Counted from the first letter of the stretch, positions 17,684-27,072 are shown. The stretch is DNA of 64,000 bases from Flavobacterium sp. CF108 (GCF_900129795.1 NZ_FQWW01000005.1:248001-312000), one strand, 5' to 3'. The notes: a model not told the origin generated them from the letters alone. A program made the numbers and translations.

Positions 17684-18298
17684 ATGTACACACCTGAAAT
17701 CTATAAAGATGAAGATCCGGAATCAATCAGAACTTTTTTAAAAGAAAATAGTTTTGGAATCCTGATCAATCAGACTAACGGAAAATTATGTGCAACACAT
17801 ATTCCGATAGAATTAGAAATTAATGCTGATGGAAAAGAAATCCTGCAGGGACATATTTCTAAACTGAATCCGCAAGCTGAAGGTTTTGCAGAAAACGATC
17901 AGGTTTTGGCTGTATTTACAGGTCCTCATAGTTATATTTCATCTTCCTGGTACGATCATGAAAATGTTCCAACATGGAACTATATAGCTGTACATGTTTA
18001 CGGAAGAATCAAGATTGTAGATTACGGCTCAACTGTAGAACAGCTAAAAAAGCTTGTTGACAAATACGAAGCAAATTCTGAAAATCCTGTTCGTGTTGAA
18101 AATTTATCTGAAAAAACCATGCGCGAAGCCAGAGGGATTTTTGGTTTTGAAATAGAAATTGATGAAATTCAGGCTACTAAAAAATTGTCTCAAAATCGCG
18201 ACGATCATAATTATAAAAACATAATTTCGGAATTAGAAAAGACTGAAAACCCTCAGTCTATTGCTATTGCAAAAGAAATGTCAAAGTGCCGAAAGTAA
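17684..18298 (+). CDS. FMN-binding negative transcriptional regulator, PaiB-like
   Basis: A 204-residue protein of the PaiB family, which folds like split-barrel FMN-binding proteins. The N terminus MYTPEIYKDEDPESIRTFL, the central GHISKLNPQA and FTGPHSYISSSWY, and VPTWNYIAVHVYGRIKI are all family hallmarks. In Bacillus, PaiB acts with the acetyltransferase PaiA in sporulation and protease control; no PaiA partner is seen here, so the role is open. A -7 TACCTTTG at 17574-17581 lies about 100 bases ahead, without a clear -33. Confidence 0.88.
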   Translation: MYTPEIYKDEDPESIRTFLKENSFGILINQTNGKLCATHIPIELEINADGKEILQGHISKLNPQAEGFAENDQVLAVFTGPHSYISSSWYDHENVPTWNYIAVHVYGRIKIVDYGSTVEQLKKLVDKYEANSENPVRVENLSEKTMREARGIFGFEIEIDEIQATKKLSQNRDDHNYKNIISELEKTENPQSIAIAKEMSKCRK

Positions 18299-18312
18299 AT
18301 TGATATTAAACA

Positions 18313-18342
18313 TTGAAAATTAGGAATTCATAACTACCTTTG
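18313..18342 (+). promoter_or_regulatory. Promoter of the GT2-sigma pair
   Basis: A -33 TTG at 18313-18315 and a perfect -7 TACCTTTG at 18335-18342 are separated by 19 bases, 40 bases ahead of the glycosyltransferase start. Confidence 0.7.
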
Positions 18343-18382
18343 TTCTCGCAAAATTTGGAACATTAACAGACATTAAAACCAT

Positions 18383-19489
18383 ATGCTTATAATTTTACTT
18401 TACTTTTTTAGTGCCATTGTTTTTATTCAGCTTTTCTACTATTTAGGAATTTTTGGAAAATTTGCTTTTGCTAAACCTCAAGACGTTACGCCAAAGAATA
18501 TTCCGGTTTCTGTTATTGTCTGTGCAAAAAATGAAGAAGAAAACGTAAAGAAATTTATTCCTTTATTAGCAGAGCAAAATTATCCTGATTTTGAAATTGT
18601 TTTAATTGACGATGCATCAAGCGACGAAACGCTTGAAGTTTTTGAAGAATTTGAGCAAAAATATTCGAACATTCGCTTGGTTAAAGTTGAAAATAACGAA
18701 GCTTTTTGGGGAAATAAAAAATACGCTTTAACCTTAGGAATCAAAGCCGCAAAAAAAGAATATTTACTTTTTACAGATGCAGATTGTTATCCAACTTCAA
18801 AAGATTGGATCACATCTATGACTTCACAATTTGATACAGAAAAAACTATTGTTTTAGGTTACGGAGGTTATGAAAAAATAGAAAATTCTTTATTAAATAA
18901 AATTATTCGTTTTGAGACGATATTAACTGCTGTTCAATATTTTTCATGGGCAAAAGCCGGACTTCCGTATATGGGAGTTGGGCGAAATTTAGCTTATAAA
19001 AAAGATGAGTTTTTTAATGTAAATGGTTTTATTGATCATATTCAGGTTCGTTCCGGCGATGATGATTTATTTATCAATCAGGCTGCAAACAAATCGAATA
19101 CTGCAATATCGTATACACCTGAAAGTTTTACTTATTCAAAACCAAAAGAATCTTTTAAAGACTGGTTTACACAAAAAAGAAGACACGTTTCTACGGCTGA
19201 ACATTATAAGTTTTTTGATAAATTTCAATTAGGACTTTTCTTCTTTTCACAATTATTTTTCTTTTTATCAGTTATAATCCTGCTGGCTTTTCAATTTCAA
19301 TGGATCGCTGTTGCAGCAATTTTAGCAACTCGTTATACTGTAGTTTGGACTGTAATTGGTTTTTCTGCAGGAAAACTTAAAGAAAATGATATTAAAATTT
19401 GGTTTCCAGTATTAGAAATTGTGCTTATTGTAACGCAAATTAATATCTTTATAACTAATATTTTTTCAAAACCTGTATATTGGAAATAA
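18383..19489 (+). CDS. Membrane glycosyltransferase family 2
   Basis: A 368-residue GT-A fold glycosyltransferase. An N-terminal helix (1-20) precedes the catalytic domain: VSVIVCAKNEEENV, VLIDDASSDET, FTDADCYPTS (DxD-type metal site) and a later region with RSGDDDLFINQAAN and QKRRHVSTAEHY, the latter close to the QxxRW-type motif. Three more hydrophobic segments lie at the C terminus (about 285-305, 308-328, 343-362). This layout fits processive or lipid-linked transferases at the inner membrane; the substrate is unknown. Its 3' end overlaps the sigma-factor start by ten bases. Confidence 0.88.
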   Translation: MLIILLYFFSAIVFIQLFYYLGIFGKFAFAKPQDVTPKNIPVSVIVCAKNEEENVKKFIPLLAEQNYPDFEIVLIDDASSDETLEVFEEFEQKYSNIRLVKVENNEAFWGNKKYALTLGIKAAKKEYLLFTDADCYPTSKDWITSMTSQFDTEKTIVLGYGGYEKIENSLLNKIIRFETILTAVQYFSWAKAGLPYMGVGRNLAYKKDEFFNVNGFIDHIQVRSGDDDLFINQAANKSNTAISYTPESFTYSKPKESFKDWFTQKRRHVSTAEHYKFFDKFQLGLFFFSQLFFFLSVIILLAFQFQWIAVAAILATRYTVVWTVIGFSAGKLKENDIKIWFPVLEIVLIVTQINIFITNIFSKPVYWK

Positions 19490-20031
19490 ATTCTAAAATA
19501 GAAAAAGCAAAAAAAGGTGACCAGGTCGCCTTTACTTTTTTATTAGATTATTTTTGGAATGAAGTTTATGGCTTTATGCTTAAACGTACAGAAAATGAAA
19601 CTACCGCAGAAGATATTACCATTGAAACTTTCTCAAAAGCTTTCGATAAAATAGGTTCTTATAATCCGGAATTTCAGTTTAACACTTGGTTAATTGCCAT
19701 TGCAAAAAATGTTTATATTGATTTATTACGTAAAAAGAAAACCAATCTTTTTATAGAGATCACTGATACTGAAGACCAACAGGCATACAATATTGCCGAC
19801 ACTACTCCATCTGCAGAAGACGCATTAATTAAAGAGCAAAACCTTTCCCGTTTGCTTTTATGCATCAAAGAATTAAAACCCCATTATCAGGAAGTAATTC
19901 ACCTTCGCTACTTTCAGGAAATGTCCTATCAGGAAATTGCTGACAAAATTAATGAGCCTTTAAGCAACGTAAAGGTCAAATTACTTCGTGCTAAAAAATT
20001 ATTGGCAGAAATCATTGAACGTAATAGATAA
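19480..20031 (+). CDS. RNA polymerase sigma factor, ECF (sigma-70 family)
   Basis: A 183-residue ECF sigma factor. Region 2 is visible as ENETTAEDITIETFSKAF and FNTWLIAIAKNVYIDLLR, and region 4 as YQEVIHLRYFQEMSYQEIA with NVKVKLLRAKKLL. The start is TTG at 19480, inside the last codons of the glycosyltransferase gene, giving a ten-base overlap and the expected N terminus MEINSKIEKAKKGDQ. No anti-sigma gene is adjacent. Its target genes are unknown; the TonB gene 156 bases downstream might be one, but this is only proximity. Confidence 0.9.
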   Translation: MEINSKIEKAKKGDQVAFTFLLDYFWNEVYGFMLKRTENETTAEDITIETFSKAFDKIGSYNPEFQFNTWLIAIAKNVYIDLLRKKKTNLFIEITDTEDQQAYNIADTTPSAEDALIKEQNLSRLLLCIKELKPHYQEVIHLRYFQEMSYQEIADKINEPLSNVKVKLLRAKKLLAEIIERNR

Positions 20032-20187
20032 TTTATTATCTTTAAGAAAAGAATAAGATATAATCATATTTTTTCTTAAAAAAATAATTTATTCACACAC
20101 TAAAACAACAACTTCTACGTTGTTTGCTTAAACCCAATTCACTATCGCGTATGATTTAAAGTTACTTAACCTTAAAATCCAAAAATC

Positions 20188-21021
20188 ATGACTAAATTAA
20201 GCATCTATGAAAACAAGTGGATCGATCTTGTTTTCGAAAACAAAAACAAAGAATACGGAGCGTACCAATTACGCCAGGAAAATTCTAAAACAACAGTTAC
20301 GGCATTATTTATGGCCTTGTTGTTACTAACCGCCATAGGAAGTGTATCGATGTTGCTTAATAAATTTAGAACAATTGACCCCATTGAAGAACCTGTTCCT
20401 TTTGTGCCTACTGTATTAACAGATGTTGATCCAATAGTGGTTCCAAAAATAAAGGATCCTGTTGCTCCACCTGTGAAATCAACTCCACCGGCAGCAACAG
20501 CACCAGTAACATCAAGTCAATTGGTAAATCCGGTTGTGGTTACATCAAATCAGGCAACACCTGACATTGCGCCTAACACAGCTAACACTCCTCATGTTGA
20601 CAATGCTAACGGAACTGATGGAACTGTAGTAAATGCAGTACCTGGGACTACTGGAGGAGAACCTGCAATTGCTGATACGGGAGATACTGGAACTACAATT
20701 GTTAACGTAGCCGTTTTAGACAAATTACCAGAGTTCCCTGGAGGAATTAAAAAGTTTTACAACTATGTTGGAAATAACTTTACAAAACCAGAATTGGATG
20801 CAGAAAAAACATTACGTGTGTATGTTTCATTTGTAATCGAAAAAGACGGTACAATGACTGACATTATTGTTAAAAACGATCCAGGATTTGGAATGGGAAA
20901 AGAAGCTGTTAGAGTTTTAAAATCATTAAAAACAAAATGGGTTCCGGGTATATTAGCTGGAAAACCGGTTCGTACAGCGTACAATCTTCCAATAACAATA
21001 CAAACAGGACAAACTGAATAA
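20188..21021 (+). CDS. Energy transducer TonB
   Basis: A 277-residue protein that passes energy from an ExbB/ExbD-type motor to outer-membrane TonB-dependent transporters. A conserved flavobacterial N terminus (YENKWIDLVFENKNKEYGAY) leads into one membrane helix (about 36-56). A proline-, threonine- and valine-rich periplasmic spacer (about 65-165) follows, then a TonB C-terminal domain with LPEFPGGIKKFYNYV, VYVSFVIEKDGTMTDI and TKWVPGILAGKPVRTAY. The length and domains are typical. Several TonB-dependent receptors lie elsewhere in this window. Confidence 0.93.
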   Translation: MTKLSIYENKWIDLVFENKNKEYGAYQLRQENSKTTVTALFMALLLLTAIGSVSMLLNKFRTIDPIEEPVPFVPTVLTDVDPIVVPKIKDPVAPPVKSTPPAATAPVTSSQLVNPVVVTSNQATPDIAPNTANTPHVDNANGTDGTVVNAVPGTTGGEPAIADTGDTGTTIVNVAVLDKLPEFPGGIKKFYNYVGNNFTKPELDAEKTLRVYVSFVIEKDGTMTDIIVKNDPGFGMGKEAVRVLKSLKTKWVPGILAGKPVRTAYNLPITIQTGQTE

Positions 21022-21040
21022 AAATAAAATATAGAAAAAG

Positions 21041-21069
21041 AAAAGCAGAATTTAGGTTCTGCTTTTTTT
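21041..21069 (+). terminator. Rho-independent terminator after tonB
   Basis: Arms AAAAGCAGAA (21041-21050) and TTCTGCTTTT (21057-21066) with a six-base loop, followed by a T-run. Confidence 0.88.
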
Positions 21070-21087
21070 ATGATTAAAAATAAAATT

Positions 21088-21164
21088 TAACCATTAAGAG
21101 ATTAAGAGAAATTAAGACTCATATTAAATGTACAACTTAATTTTTCTTAATCTCTTAATGGTTA
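21088..21164. repeat. Inverted repeat with perfect 20-base arms
   Basis: Arms at 21088-21107 and 21145-21164 are exact complements (TAACCATTAAGAGATTAAGA). It fills the gap between the tonB terminator and the PH-domain gene. Confidence 0.88.
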
Positions 21165-21243
21165 GAAAAAAATTTTATTCTGCATTTTACTTATTTTTAC
21201 AAGATATTTCAAAGACAATTAATCAACTTTTAAAAACAATAAA

Positions 21244-21624
21244 ATGGGAATATTTTCAGCTCTTATGGGCAATGCCGGTACAGTAAGTCAGGAAGATTTA
21301 CTTAAAAAATACGGTCAGCTTTTGACGGATAACGAAGAAATTGAAATGGGTTTTAAACTTATTCGAGATACTTTTATCTTCACCAATAAAAGATTAATCT
21401 TGGTTGATGTACAAGGATTAACAGGAAGCAAAACTGAATACAAATCTATTGCTTACAAAAGTATTACTCGTTTTAGTGTTGAAACTGCGGGAACATTTGA
21501 TCTTGATGCTGAATTAAAAATCTGGGTTTCAAGCGAGTTAAATCCAAGTATTGTAAAACAATTCAATAAATCTGTAAACGTATACGATGTGCAAAAAGTT
21601 TTAGCACATCATGTTTTAGGTTAA
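21244..21624 (+). CDS. Bacterial PH-domain protein (YvbH-like)
   Basis: A 126-residue protein matching the bPH_1 (DUF1696, YvbH) family: short N-terminal helix, then a single pleckstrin-like barrel with EEIEMGFKLIRDTFIFTNKR, ILVDVQGLTGSKTEYKSIAY and ITRFSVETAGTFDLDAELKI, ending in a helix (VYDVQKVLAHHVLG). The family's molecular role is unknown. It stands alone, bracketed by an inverted repeat upstream and a terminator downstream. Confidence 0.9.
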   Translation: MGIFSALMGNAGTVSQEDLLKKYGQLLTDNEEIEMGFKLIRDTFIFTNKRLILVDVQGLTGSKTEYKSIAYKSITRFSVETAGTFDLDAELKIWVSSELNPSIVKQFNKSVNVYDVQKVLAHHVLG

Positions 21625-21635
21625 TTTATAGAATA

Positions 21636-21666
21636 AAAAAACGGCAGATTTGAATCTGCCGTTTTT
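21636..21666. terminator. Bidirectional terminator
   Basis: Arms at 21636-21650 and 21653-21666 (core ACGGCAGATT / AATCTGCCGT) flanked by A- and T-runs serve the convergent PH-domain and M48 genes. Confidence 0.9.
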
Positions 21667-21681
21667 ATTTTATGTCAAAAA

Positions 21682-22551
21682 CTATTTTTTCTTAGTTGTA
21701 GTTTTCTTTGTAGTCGTTTTTTTCGTTGTTGTCTTTTTAGGAACTGTATTATCAATCTTTTGCTGAACGTATGGTTTGTAAACTCCATCTTTTTCAGCTC
21801 TTGCTTTTGCATCATCTGCTCTTTTTTTAGAATCTGGATGTGAACTCATCATTTGCTCAATAAATGAAGCTTCTGCTCCTTCGCTCATTTTAGCTAAAAT
21901 TCTAAAAGCAGATTCTTCGGCATTTACATTATAACCGTTTTTCTTTAAGAAGTTATAAGAGTATAAATCAGCCTCGGTTTCTTGTTTACGGCTGTGTTTG
22001 CTATCGATTAAAGCGCTTCCAATTTTCCCTAACTGACTGTCTGTTACTGCAGATATTTTAGCAGATTGTGATGACGCACCATCAATTAAAGCTTCTTTTT
22101 GGTAAGCCGCACGCATTGCATCTCTTGAGTCATTATTAGCAACGTGTCCAATTTCATGACCAATTACAGCTAATAATTCGTTATCATCCATAATATCCAT
22201 TAATCCTGAATATACACGAACACTTCCGTCAGCGGTTGCAAAAGCATTTACTTCTTTTACTTTATATACTTTATAATTTAAAGTAAAACCATCGCCTGCT
22301 GTATGTTTTCCAAAAACTCTGTTTAATCGCAAAGCATAACCATCATTTGGTCCTGCTACTTGATTGGTAGAGTCTAATTTTCTAACCGCTTCTTTAGATA
22401 ATGTTGCTGCATCTGCATTTGTCAATGTGAAAGCCGTTACGCCTTTTTGAACCGCTCCTATCGCTTTTTCACCAAAATTAATCTGTGCATTTATTTTTGT
22501 AAAACCAAAAGCGGCAAACAAAACCCCTAATACGATAATTTTCTTTTTCAT
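21682..22551 (-). CDS. Periplasmic M48 family metallopeptidase
   Basis: A 289-residue zinc protease with a cleavable signal peptide (1-22, ending NAQ). The zinc site is GHEIGH with H132, E133 and H136, and the third ligand is E193 in ETEADLYSY. A helix with MMSSHPDSKKRADDAK follows, as in BepA/LoiP-type envelope proteases. The C terminus is a run of KKTTT repeats (about 273-289), highly basic and probably surface-exposed. By family it would act in outer-membrane protein quality control; this is inference. A minus -7 TACATTTG lies at 22578-22585. Confidence 0.92.
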   Translation of the reverse strand: MKKKIIVLGVLFAAFGFTKINAQINFGEKAIGAVQKGVTAFTLTNADAATLSKEAVRKLDSTNQVAGPNDGYALRLNRVFGKHTAGDGFTLNYKVYKVKEVNAFATADGSVRVYSGLMDIMDDNELLAVIGHEIGHVANNDSRDAMRAAYQKEALIDGASSQSAKISAVTDSQLGKIGSALIDSKHSRKQETEADLYSYNFLKKNGYNVNAEESAFRILAKMSEGAEASFIEQMMSSHPDSKKRADDAKARAEKDGVYKPYVQQKIDNTVPKKTTTKKTTTKKTTTKKK

Positions 22552-22881
22552 GTCTAATTCAATTTACAATTTAACACCAAATGTATTACAAATAAAATTT
22601 CAAAATAAATTCTTTTAAGTTTATTTTATAACAATTAAAGGTATAAAAATTAAACGAGTAATAATCAACCAACTATGATTATTAATATGTGAAGATTTAA
22701 AATACAAACAAAAAACACAATGTAAAACAGTTTTACTTCACAAAAAGCAGCTTTTTAACTTCATAATAAAATAATCTTCAATTTGCCAGACAAAAAACAA
22801 AAGTTCAGATCATCAAAATAAACTTCAAACAAATCATCAAATAAACAACATTCCGTATCTTTGTATTCAGATTTATGATAT
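22552..22881. other. Divergent gap between the M48 protease and lipA
   Basis: Contains a minus -7 TACATTTG (22578-22585) for the protease with TTG 15 bases away, a small palindrome AAAAAGCAGCTTTTT near 22742-22756, and the lipA -7 element at 22856-22863. No gene is visible. Confidence 0.55.
22856..22863 (+). promoter_or_regulatory. -7 element ahead of lipA
   Basis: TATCTTTG is a perfect Bacteroidota -7 match, 18 bases ahead of the lipA ATG. A TTG at the -33 position is not evident. Confidence 0.5.
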
Positions 22882-23748
22882 ATGGAAACAGTCATTGAAA
22901 ACATACCGCCTGCAAAACCGAAATGGTTAAAGGTAAAATTACCAATTGGACAAAAATATACTGAACTACGTGGTTTAGTTGATAAATACAGCTTAAATAC
23001 GATCTGCACCTCTGGAAGCTGCCCAAATATGGGAGAATGCTGGGGAGAAGGAACAGCAACTTTCATGATTTTAGGAAATGTCTGCACGCGTTCCTGCGGT
23101 TTTTGCGGTGTTAAAACCGGACGCCCGGAGACGGTAGATTGGGACGAACCTGAAAAAGTAGCCCGTTCTATAAAAATCATGAATATTAAACACGCTGTAA
23201 TTACAAGTGTTGACAGAGATGATTTAAAAGACGGAGGTTCTATCATTTGGATAGAAACTGTAAAAGCAATTCGTAGAATGAACCCAAATACTACTCTTGA
23301 AACTTTGATTCCGGACTTTCAGGGAATTGAAAGAAATATTGACAGAATTGTTGAAGCAAATCCTGAAGTAGTTTCTCATAATGTTGAAACCGTTCGTCGT
23401 TTAACACGCGAAGTTCGTATTCAGGCAAAATATGATCGCAGTTTAGAGGTTTTACGTTATTTGAAAGAAAAAGGAATAAACAGAACTAAATCTGGAATCA
23501 TGCTTGGTCTTGGTGAAACCGAAGAAGAAGTTTTCCAGACTATGACTGATTTACGAAATGCAAATGTTGACGTTGTTACTATTGGCCAATATTTACAGCC
23601 AAGTAAAAAACATTTACCTGTAAAAGAATTTATTACTCCAGAGCAATTTGCCAAATACGAAAAATTTGGTCTTGAATTAGGATTTCGTCATGTAGAAAGC
23701 GGACCGCTTGTTCGTTCTTCATACAAAGCACAAAAACATATTTTATAA
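22882..23748 (+). CDS. lipA: Lipoyl synthase
   Basis: A radical SAM enzyme that inserts two sulfurs into protein-bound octanoyl groups, making lipoyl cofactors for the pyruvate and 2-oxoglutarate dehydrogenase and glycine cleavage complexes. All six cluster cysteines are present: the auxiliary cluster set C42, C47 and C53, and the radical SAM set C68, C72 and C75 (CTRSCGFC). The conserved C-terminal serine region RSSYKA is intact. At 288 residues the length is normal. It is a single gene with its own -7 element; octanoyltransferase lipB is not in the window. Confidence 0.97.
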   Translation: METVIENIPPAKPKWLKVKLPIGQKYTELRGLVDKYSLNTICTSGSCPNMGECWGEGTATFMILGNVCTRSCGFCGVKTGRPETVDWDEPEKVARSIKIMNIKHAVITSVDRDDLKDGGSIIWIETVKAIRRMNPNTTLETLIPDFQGIERNIDRIVEANPEVVSHNVETVRRLTREVRIQAKYDRSLEVLRYLKEKGINRTKSGIMLGLGETEEEVFQTMTDLRNANVDVVTIGQYLQPSKKHLPVKEFITPEQFAKYEKFGLELGFRHVESGPLVRSSYKAQKHIL

Positions 23749-23752
23749 AAAA

Positions 23753-23824
23753 GTTTAACTGTTTAATTGGTGAATCGTTTAATCGGAATAACGGTTAAAC
23801 AAATTAACGATTAAACAGTTAAAC
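23753..23824. repeat. Inverted repeat of GTTTAACTGTTTAAT type
   Basis: Perfect 15-base arms at 23753-23767 and 23810-23824, with a second inner pairing (AATCGTTTAAT against ATTAACGATT). It fills the lipA-GAPDH gap. Confidence 0.85.
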
Positions 23825-23838
23825 AAATAAACAAAACA

Positions 23839-24837
23839 TTGAAAACAAGAATTGCTATTAATGGTTTTGGAAGAATTGGAAGAAATTTATTCCGCCTCCT
23901 TATAAACCATCCTGAAATTGAAGTCGTTGCGATTAATGATATTGCTGACAATAAAACCATGTCGCATTTAACAAAATACGACAGTATACATGGGGTTCTG
24001 CCTTTTACTGTAAGTTATGATGAAACAGGAATTATTGTAGACGGAAAACATATTTTATTTTTTCATGAAAAAAGCATTTCAAATCTGGACTGGAAAAGCC
24101 ATTCGATAGATTTTGTAATTGAATCGACCGGAAAATATAAAACGCATGAAGAATTAAATGCACATATTGAAGCCGGAGCAAAAAAAGTGATACTTTCTGC
24201 GCCATCAGAAGTTGACACTATTAAAACAGTAGTTCTTGGAGTTAATGAAAATATATTAGACGGAACAGAAAATATCGTTTCAAATGCAAGCTGTACAACA
24301 AACAACGCCGCTCCGATGATAAAAATCATTGAAGAATTGTGCGGAATTGAACAAGCATACATTACAACGATACATTCTTACACAACAGACCAAAGTCTTC
24401 ATGACCAGCCGCATAAGGATTTACGCAGGGCCAGAGGTGCAAGTCAGTCAATTGTTCCAACAACTACGGGTGCAGCTAAGGCATTAACAAAAATTTTTCC
24501 TAAATTGCATGAGAAAATCGGGGGCTGCGGCATTCGTGTTCCGGTTCCAGATGGTTCATTAACAGACATCACGTTCAATGTTAAGCGTGCTGTTACGATT
24601 GAAGAAATTAACATTGCATTTCAAAAAGCCTCAAAAACAAATTTAAAAGGAATATTAGATTACACAGAAGATCCTATCGTTTCTGTTGATATAATTGGCA
24701 ATACACATTCGTGCTTATTCGACGCACAATTAACTTCTGTCATTGATAAAATGGTAAAAGTTGTGGGTTGGTATGATAATGAAATTGGCTATTCATCAAG
24801 ATTAATTGATTTGATTTTACTGATAAGAAGAACATAA
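23839..24837 (+). CDS. gap: Type I glyceraldehyde-3-phosphate dehydrogenase
   Basis: Oxidises glyceraldehyde 3-phosphate to 1,3-bisphosphoglycerate with NAD in glycolysis, or the reverse in gluconeogenesis. NAD-binding motif INGFGRIGRN is at the start and D33 (AINDIAD) suggests NAD preference. The catalytic cysteine is C152 in SNASCTTNNAAP; the usual second cysteine of CTTNC is an asparagine. Other family blocks are RRARGASQSIVPTTTGAAKA and VPDGSLTDITF. The start is TTG at 23839, supported because the Rossmann motif begins five residues later. With 332 residues it is full length. It may be a secondary GAPDH paralogue. Confidence 0.94.
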   Translation: MKTRIAINGFGRIGRNLFRLLINHPEIEVVAINDIADNKTMSHLTKYDSIHGVLPFTVSYDETGIIVDGKHILFFHEKSISNLDWKSHSIDFVIESTGKYKTHEELNAHIEAGAKKVILSAPSEVDTIKTVVLGVNENILDGTENIVSNASCTTNNAAPMIKIIEELCGIEQAYITTIHSYTTDQSLHDQPHKDLRRARGASQSIVPTTTGAAKALTKIFPKLHEKIGGCGIRVPVPDGSLTDITFNVKRAVTIEEINIAFQKASKTNLKGILDYTEDPIVSVDIIGNTHSCLFDAQLTSVIDKMVKVVGWYDNEIGYSSRLIDLILLIRRT

Positions 24838-24864
24838 GAATTCATTGTAAATGCACTGCCATAC

Positions 24865-27036
24865 ATGAAGTACTATCTTTTATCTGTTGTTTGTTTTTTT
24901 AATTCATTTTTGTATTCTCAAATCAAACAGAATACAGATAGTATTTCCTATTATAATAAACTGGCCAATAAAAAACTTAACAGCAAAGAGTACAATGAGG
25001 CTGTTTTTTACACTAAAAAATCAATTGATTTTTGTGAGACTAATAACATCCCTGAAAATTTAGCTAACCAAACTTTTAAGCTTGGAAAAATTTACTACAA
25101 TCAGCGGAAATATGACGAGGCGTTAAAAAACTTTCACAAAAGTGTTTCTTCCTTTGACAGTGTAAAACCAAATTGTACCAAAATCTTAGCATTGCAATAT
25201 ATTGGCGCTGTAAATACCGCAAAAGGCGATTATAAAACTGCAGATATTTATTATGCAAAAGCACAAAAACTTTTAAAACAGCTTGGTATTGTTGATAGTT
25301 CTGAAATCTTGGACTATCAAAAAGCAATCGCATTTAAAACAAATAAAAATTTTTATCAAGCGACCAAGACCTTCCGCAAAATCATCAGAGAGCCTGATAA
25401 TCCATTAATCTTAAAAACCAAAAGTGATTCTTATTATCAACTGGGATTAATTGAAACGCAGCTTAAGCGGAATGATTCTGCCATGGTTTATTTTGAAAAA
25501 GCTCTTGATTATACGGAGAGAACAAACGACCTTTCGCAAAAATCAAAAATAACTTTAGCGATAAGTCAATATTATAAACAAAGCAAAAATTTTGATTTAG
25601 CTTATTCTTATTTAGATGAACATTATCAATTAGAAAATTATATTCTAAAATTAAAAAATGCTAAAATAGATTTTAACGAATTTCAAAAATTCAAAAAAAA
25701 TCAAACCTTAAACAATACACTTAAGCGGGAAAGCGAAGAAAAAATCCAGCTTAAAACGTATCGCTATTCTAAATTAGTCAGCATTTTAGCAATTGCCTTA
25801 ATTTCGATTCTATCTCTTTTGAGTCTGGCGTTATACAAAAACAATATTATTCGTAATCAGAATAATTTACTTTTAAGAGAAAAAAATAAAGAACTTATTT
25901 TGGCAAAAAACAAAGCCGAAAAAGCATCAAAAGCAAGATCAGAATTTTTATCGACTGTAAGTCACGAACTACGGACACCGTTAAATGCAATTAACGGAAT
26001 CACGCATTTACTTCTTGAAGATAACCCGAAAAAAGCGCAGTTAAAATATTTAGAATCTCTAAAATTCTCCGGAAATTACCTTACTACTTTTATCAATGAA
26101 ATTCTTGAAATTAATAAAATCGACTCGACTAAAGTTGAAGTCGAAAACATTAGTTTTAATTTAAAAGAATTGCTTTTTAATATTCAAAGCTCTTTAAAAG
26201 AACTGGCAACGGCTAATAAAAACTATTTCAATCTGGAAATAGATGATGCCATTCCAGACAATTTAATTGGCGACCCAACCAAATTATCTCAAATTATATT
26301 AAACCTAATTAACAACGCATTAAAATTTACACAAAACGGAAATGTAAATGTAATTGCTAAATTATTTGGTCAGGAAGATGAAAATGCAACCGTTTATTTT
26401 GAGATAGTCGACACCGGAATTGGTATTCCCGAAGATAAACTGCAAACCGTATTTGAAAGTTTTTCTCAAGGTTCTATTGAAGTGAACCGAAAATACGGCG
26501 GCACAGGATTAGGCCTTACTATTGTTAAAAAATTAATCGAACTTTTAGGAGGCGAAATCAAACTAAAAAGTGAAGTTGGTAAAGGATCAACTTTTACTTT
26601 CAAATTAAATTTTAAAATTAATAACGAACCTTTGGAAGCTGTTACAGAAGAAAAACCATATAACGACAAACAATTAAAACACAAGTCTATTTTACTAATT
26701 GAAGACAACAAAATCAATCAAATGATTACGCGTAAAATGCTTGAAAACAAAGCTATAACTTGTGAAATTATTGACAATGGCGAAGATGCGGTTGAGCTTT
26801 TAAAAGTGAAACGTTTTGACATGATTTTAATGGATGTTCATTTACCAGGAATTAACGGAACTACTGCAACACAATACATTAGAGACTTCGATAAAACAAC
26901 TCCTATTATTGCATTGACTGCTATTTCGCTTGACGAAAACAGAGATATGCTTTTATCTTTTGGAATGAACGACGTAATTACAAAACCTTTTGTTCCTGAC
27001 GAATTTTACAGTACAATTGCTAAGTTTTTTGATTGA
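24865..27036 (+). CDS. Hybrid sensor histidine kinase with extracytoplasmic TPR sensor and receiver
   Basis: A 723-residue protein. A signal peptide (1-18) precedes an extracytoplasmic array of TPR-like helix pairs (about 25-290), then one membrane helix (about 302-323). A coiled linker leads to HisKA (SHELRTPLNAI, phospho-accepting H367), HATPase (N box LNLINNALKFT, G1 DTGIGIP, G2 GGTGLGLTI) and a C-terminal receiver with phosphorylatable D657 (LMDVHLPG), E/D pocket LIEDN and the TALT and KPF residues. All catalytic residues appear intact. No DNA-binding output domain is present, so it must signal onward by phosphotransfer. It starts 27 bases after gap. Confidence 0.93.
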   Translation: MKYYLLSVVCFFNSFLYSQIKQNTDSISYYNKLANKKLNSKEYNEAVFYTKKSIDFCETNNIPENLANQTFKLGKIYYNQRKYDEALKNFHKSVSSFDSVKPNCTKILALQYIGAVNTAKGDYKTADIYYAKAQKLLKQLGIVDSSEILDYQKAIAFKTNKNFYQATKTFRKIIREPDNPLILKTKSDSYYQLGLIETQLKRNDSAMVYFEKALDYTERTNDLSQKSKITLAISQYYKQSKNFDLAYSYLDEHYQLENYILKLKNAKIDFNEFQKFKKNQTLNNTLKRESEEKIQLKTYRYSKLVSILAIALISILSLLSLALYKNNIIRNQNNLLLREKNKELILAKNKAEKASKARSEFLSTVSHELRTPLNAINGITHLLLEDNPKKAQLKYLESLKFSGNYLTTFINEILEINKIDSTKVEVENISFNLKELLFNIQSSLKELATANKNYFNLEIDDAIPDNLIGDPTKLSQIILNLINNALKFTQNGNVNVIAKLFGQEDENATVYFEIVDTGIGIPEDKLQTVFESFSQGSIEVNRKYGGTGLGLTIVKKLIELLGGEIKLKSEVGKGSTFTFKLNFKINNEPLEAVTEEKPYNDKQLKHKSILLIEDNKINQMITRKMLENKAITCEIIDNGEDAVELLKVKRFDMILMDVHLPGINGTTATQYIRDFDKTTPIIALTAISLDENRDMLLSFGMNDVITKPFVPDEFYSTIAKFFD

Positions 27037-27072
27037 TCTAAAAGGGACTAAGATTCTGAGATGCTAAGGTTC

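Noticed and set aside
18383..21021. Sigma factor and TonB as a sigma/anti-sigma/receptor signalling set
   Set aside because: No anti-sigma gene or N-terminally extended receptor is nearby, and the TonB gene is 156 bases away with its own terminator; proximity alone does not support a circuit.
22761..23246. Minus-strand open frame of 161 codons opposite lipA
   Set aside because: It is antisense to the conserved radical SAM region of lipA and has no family features.
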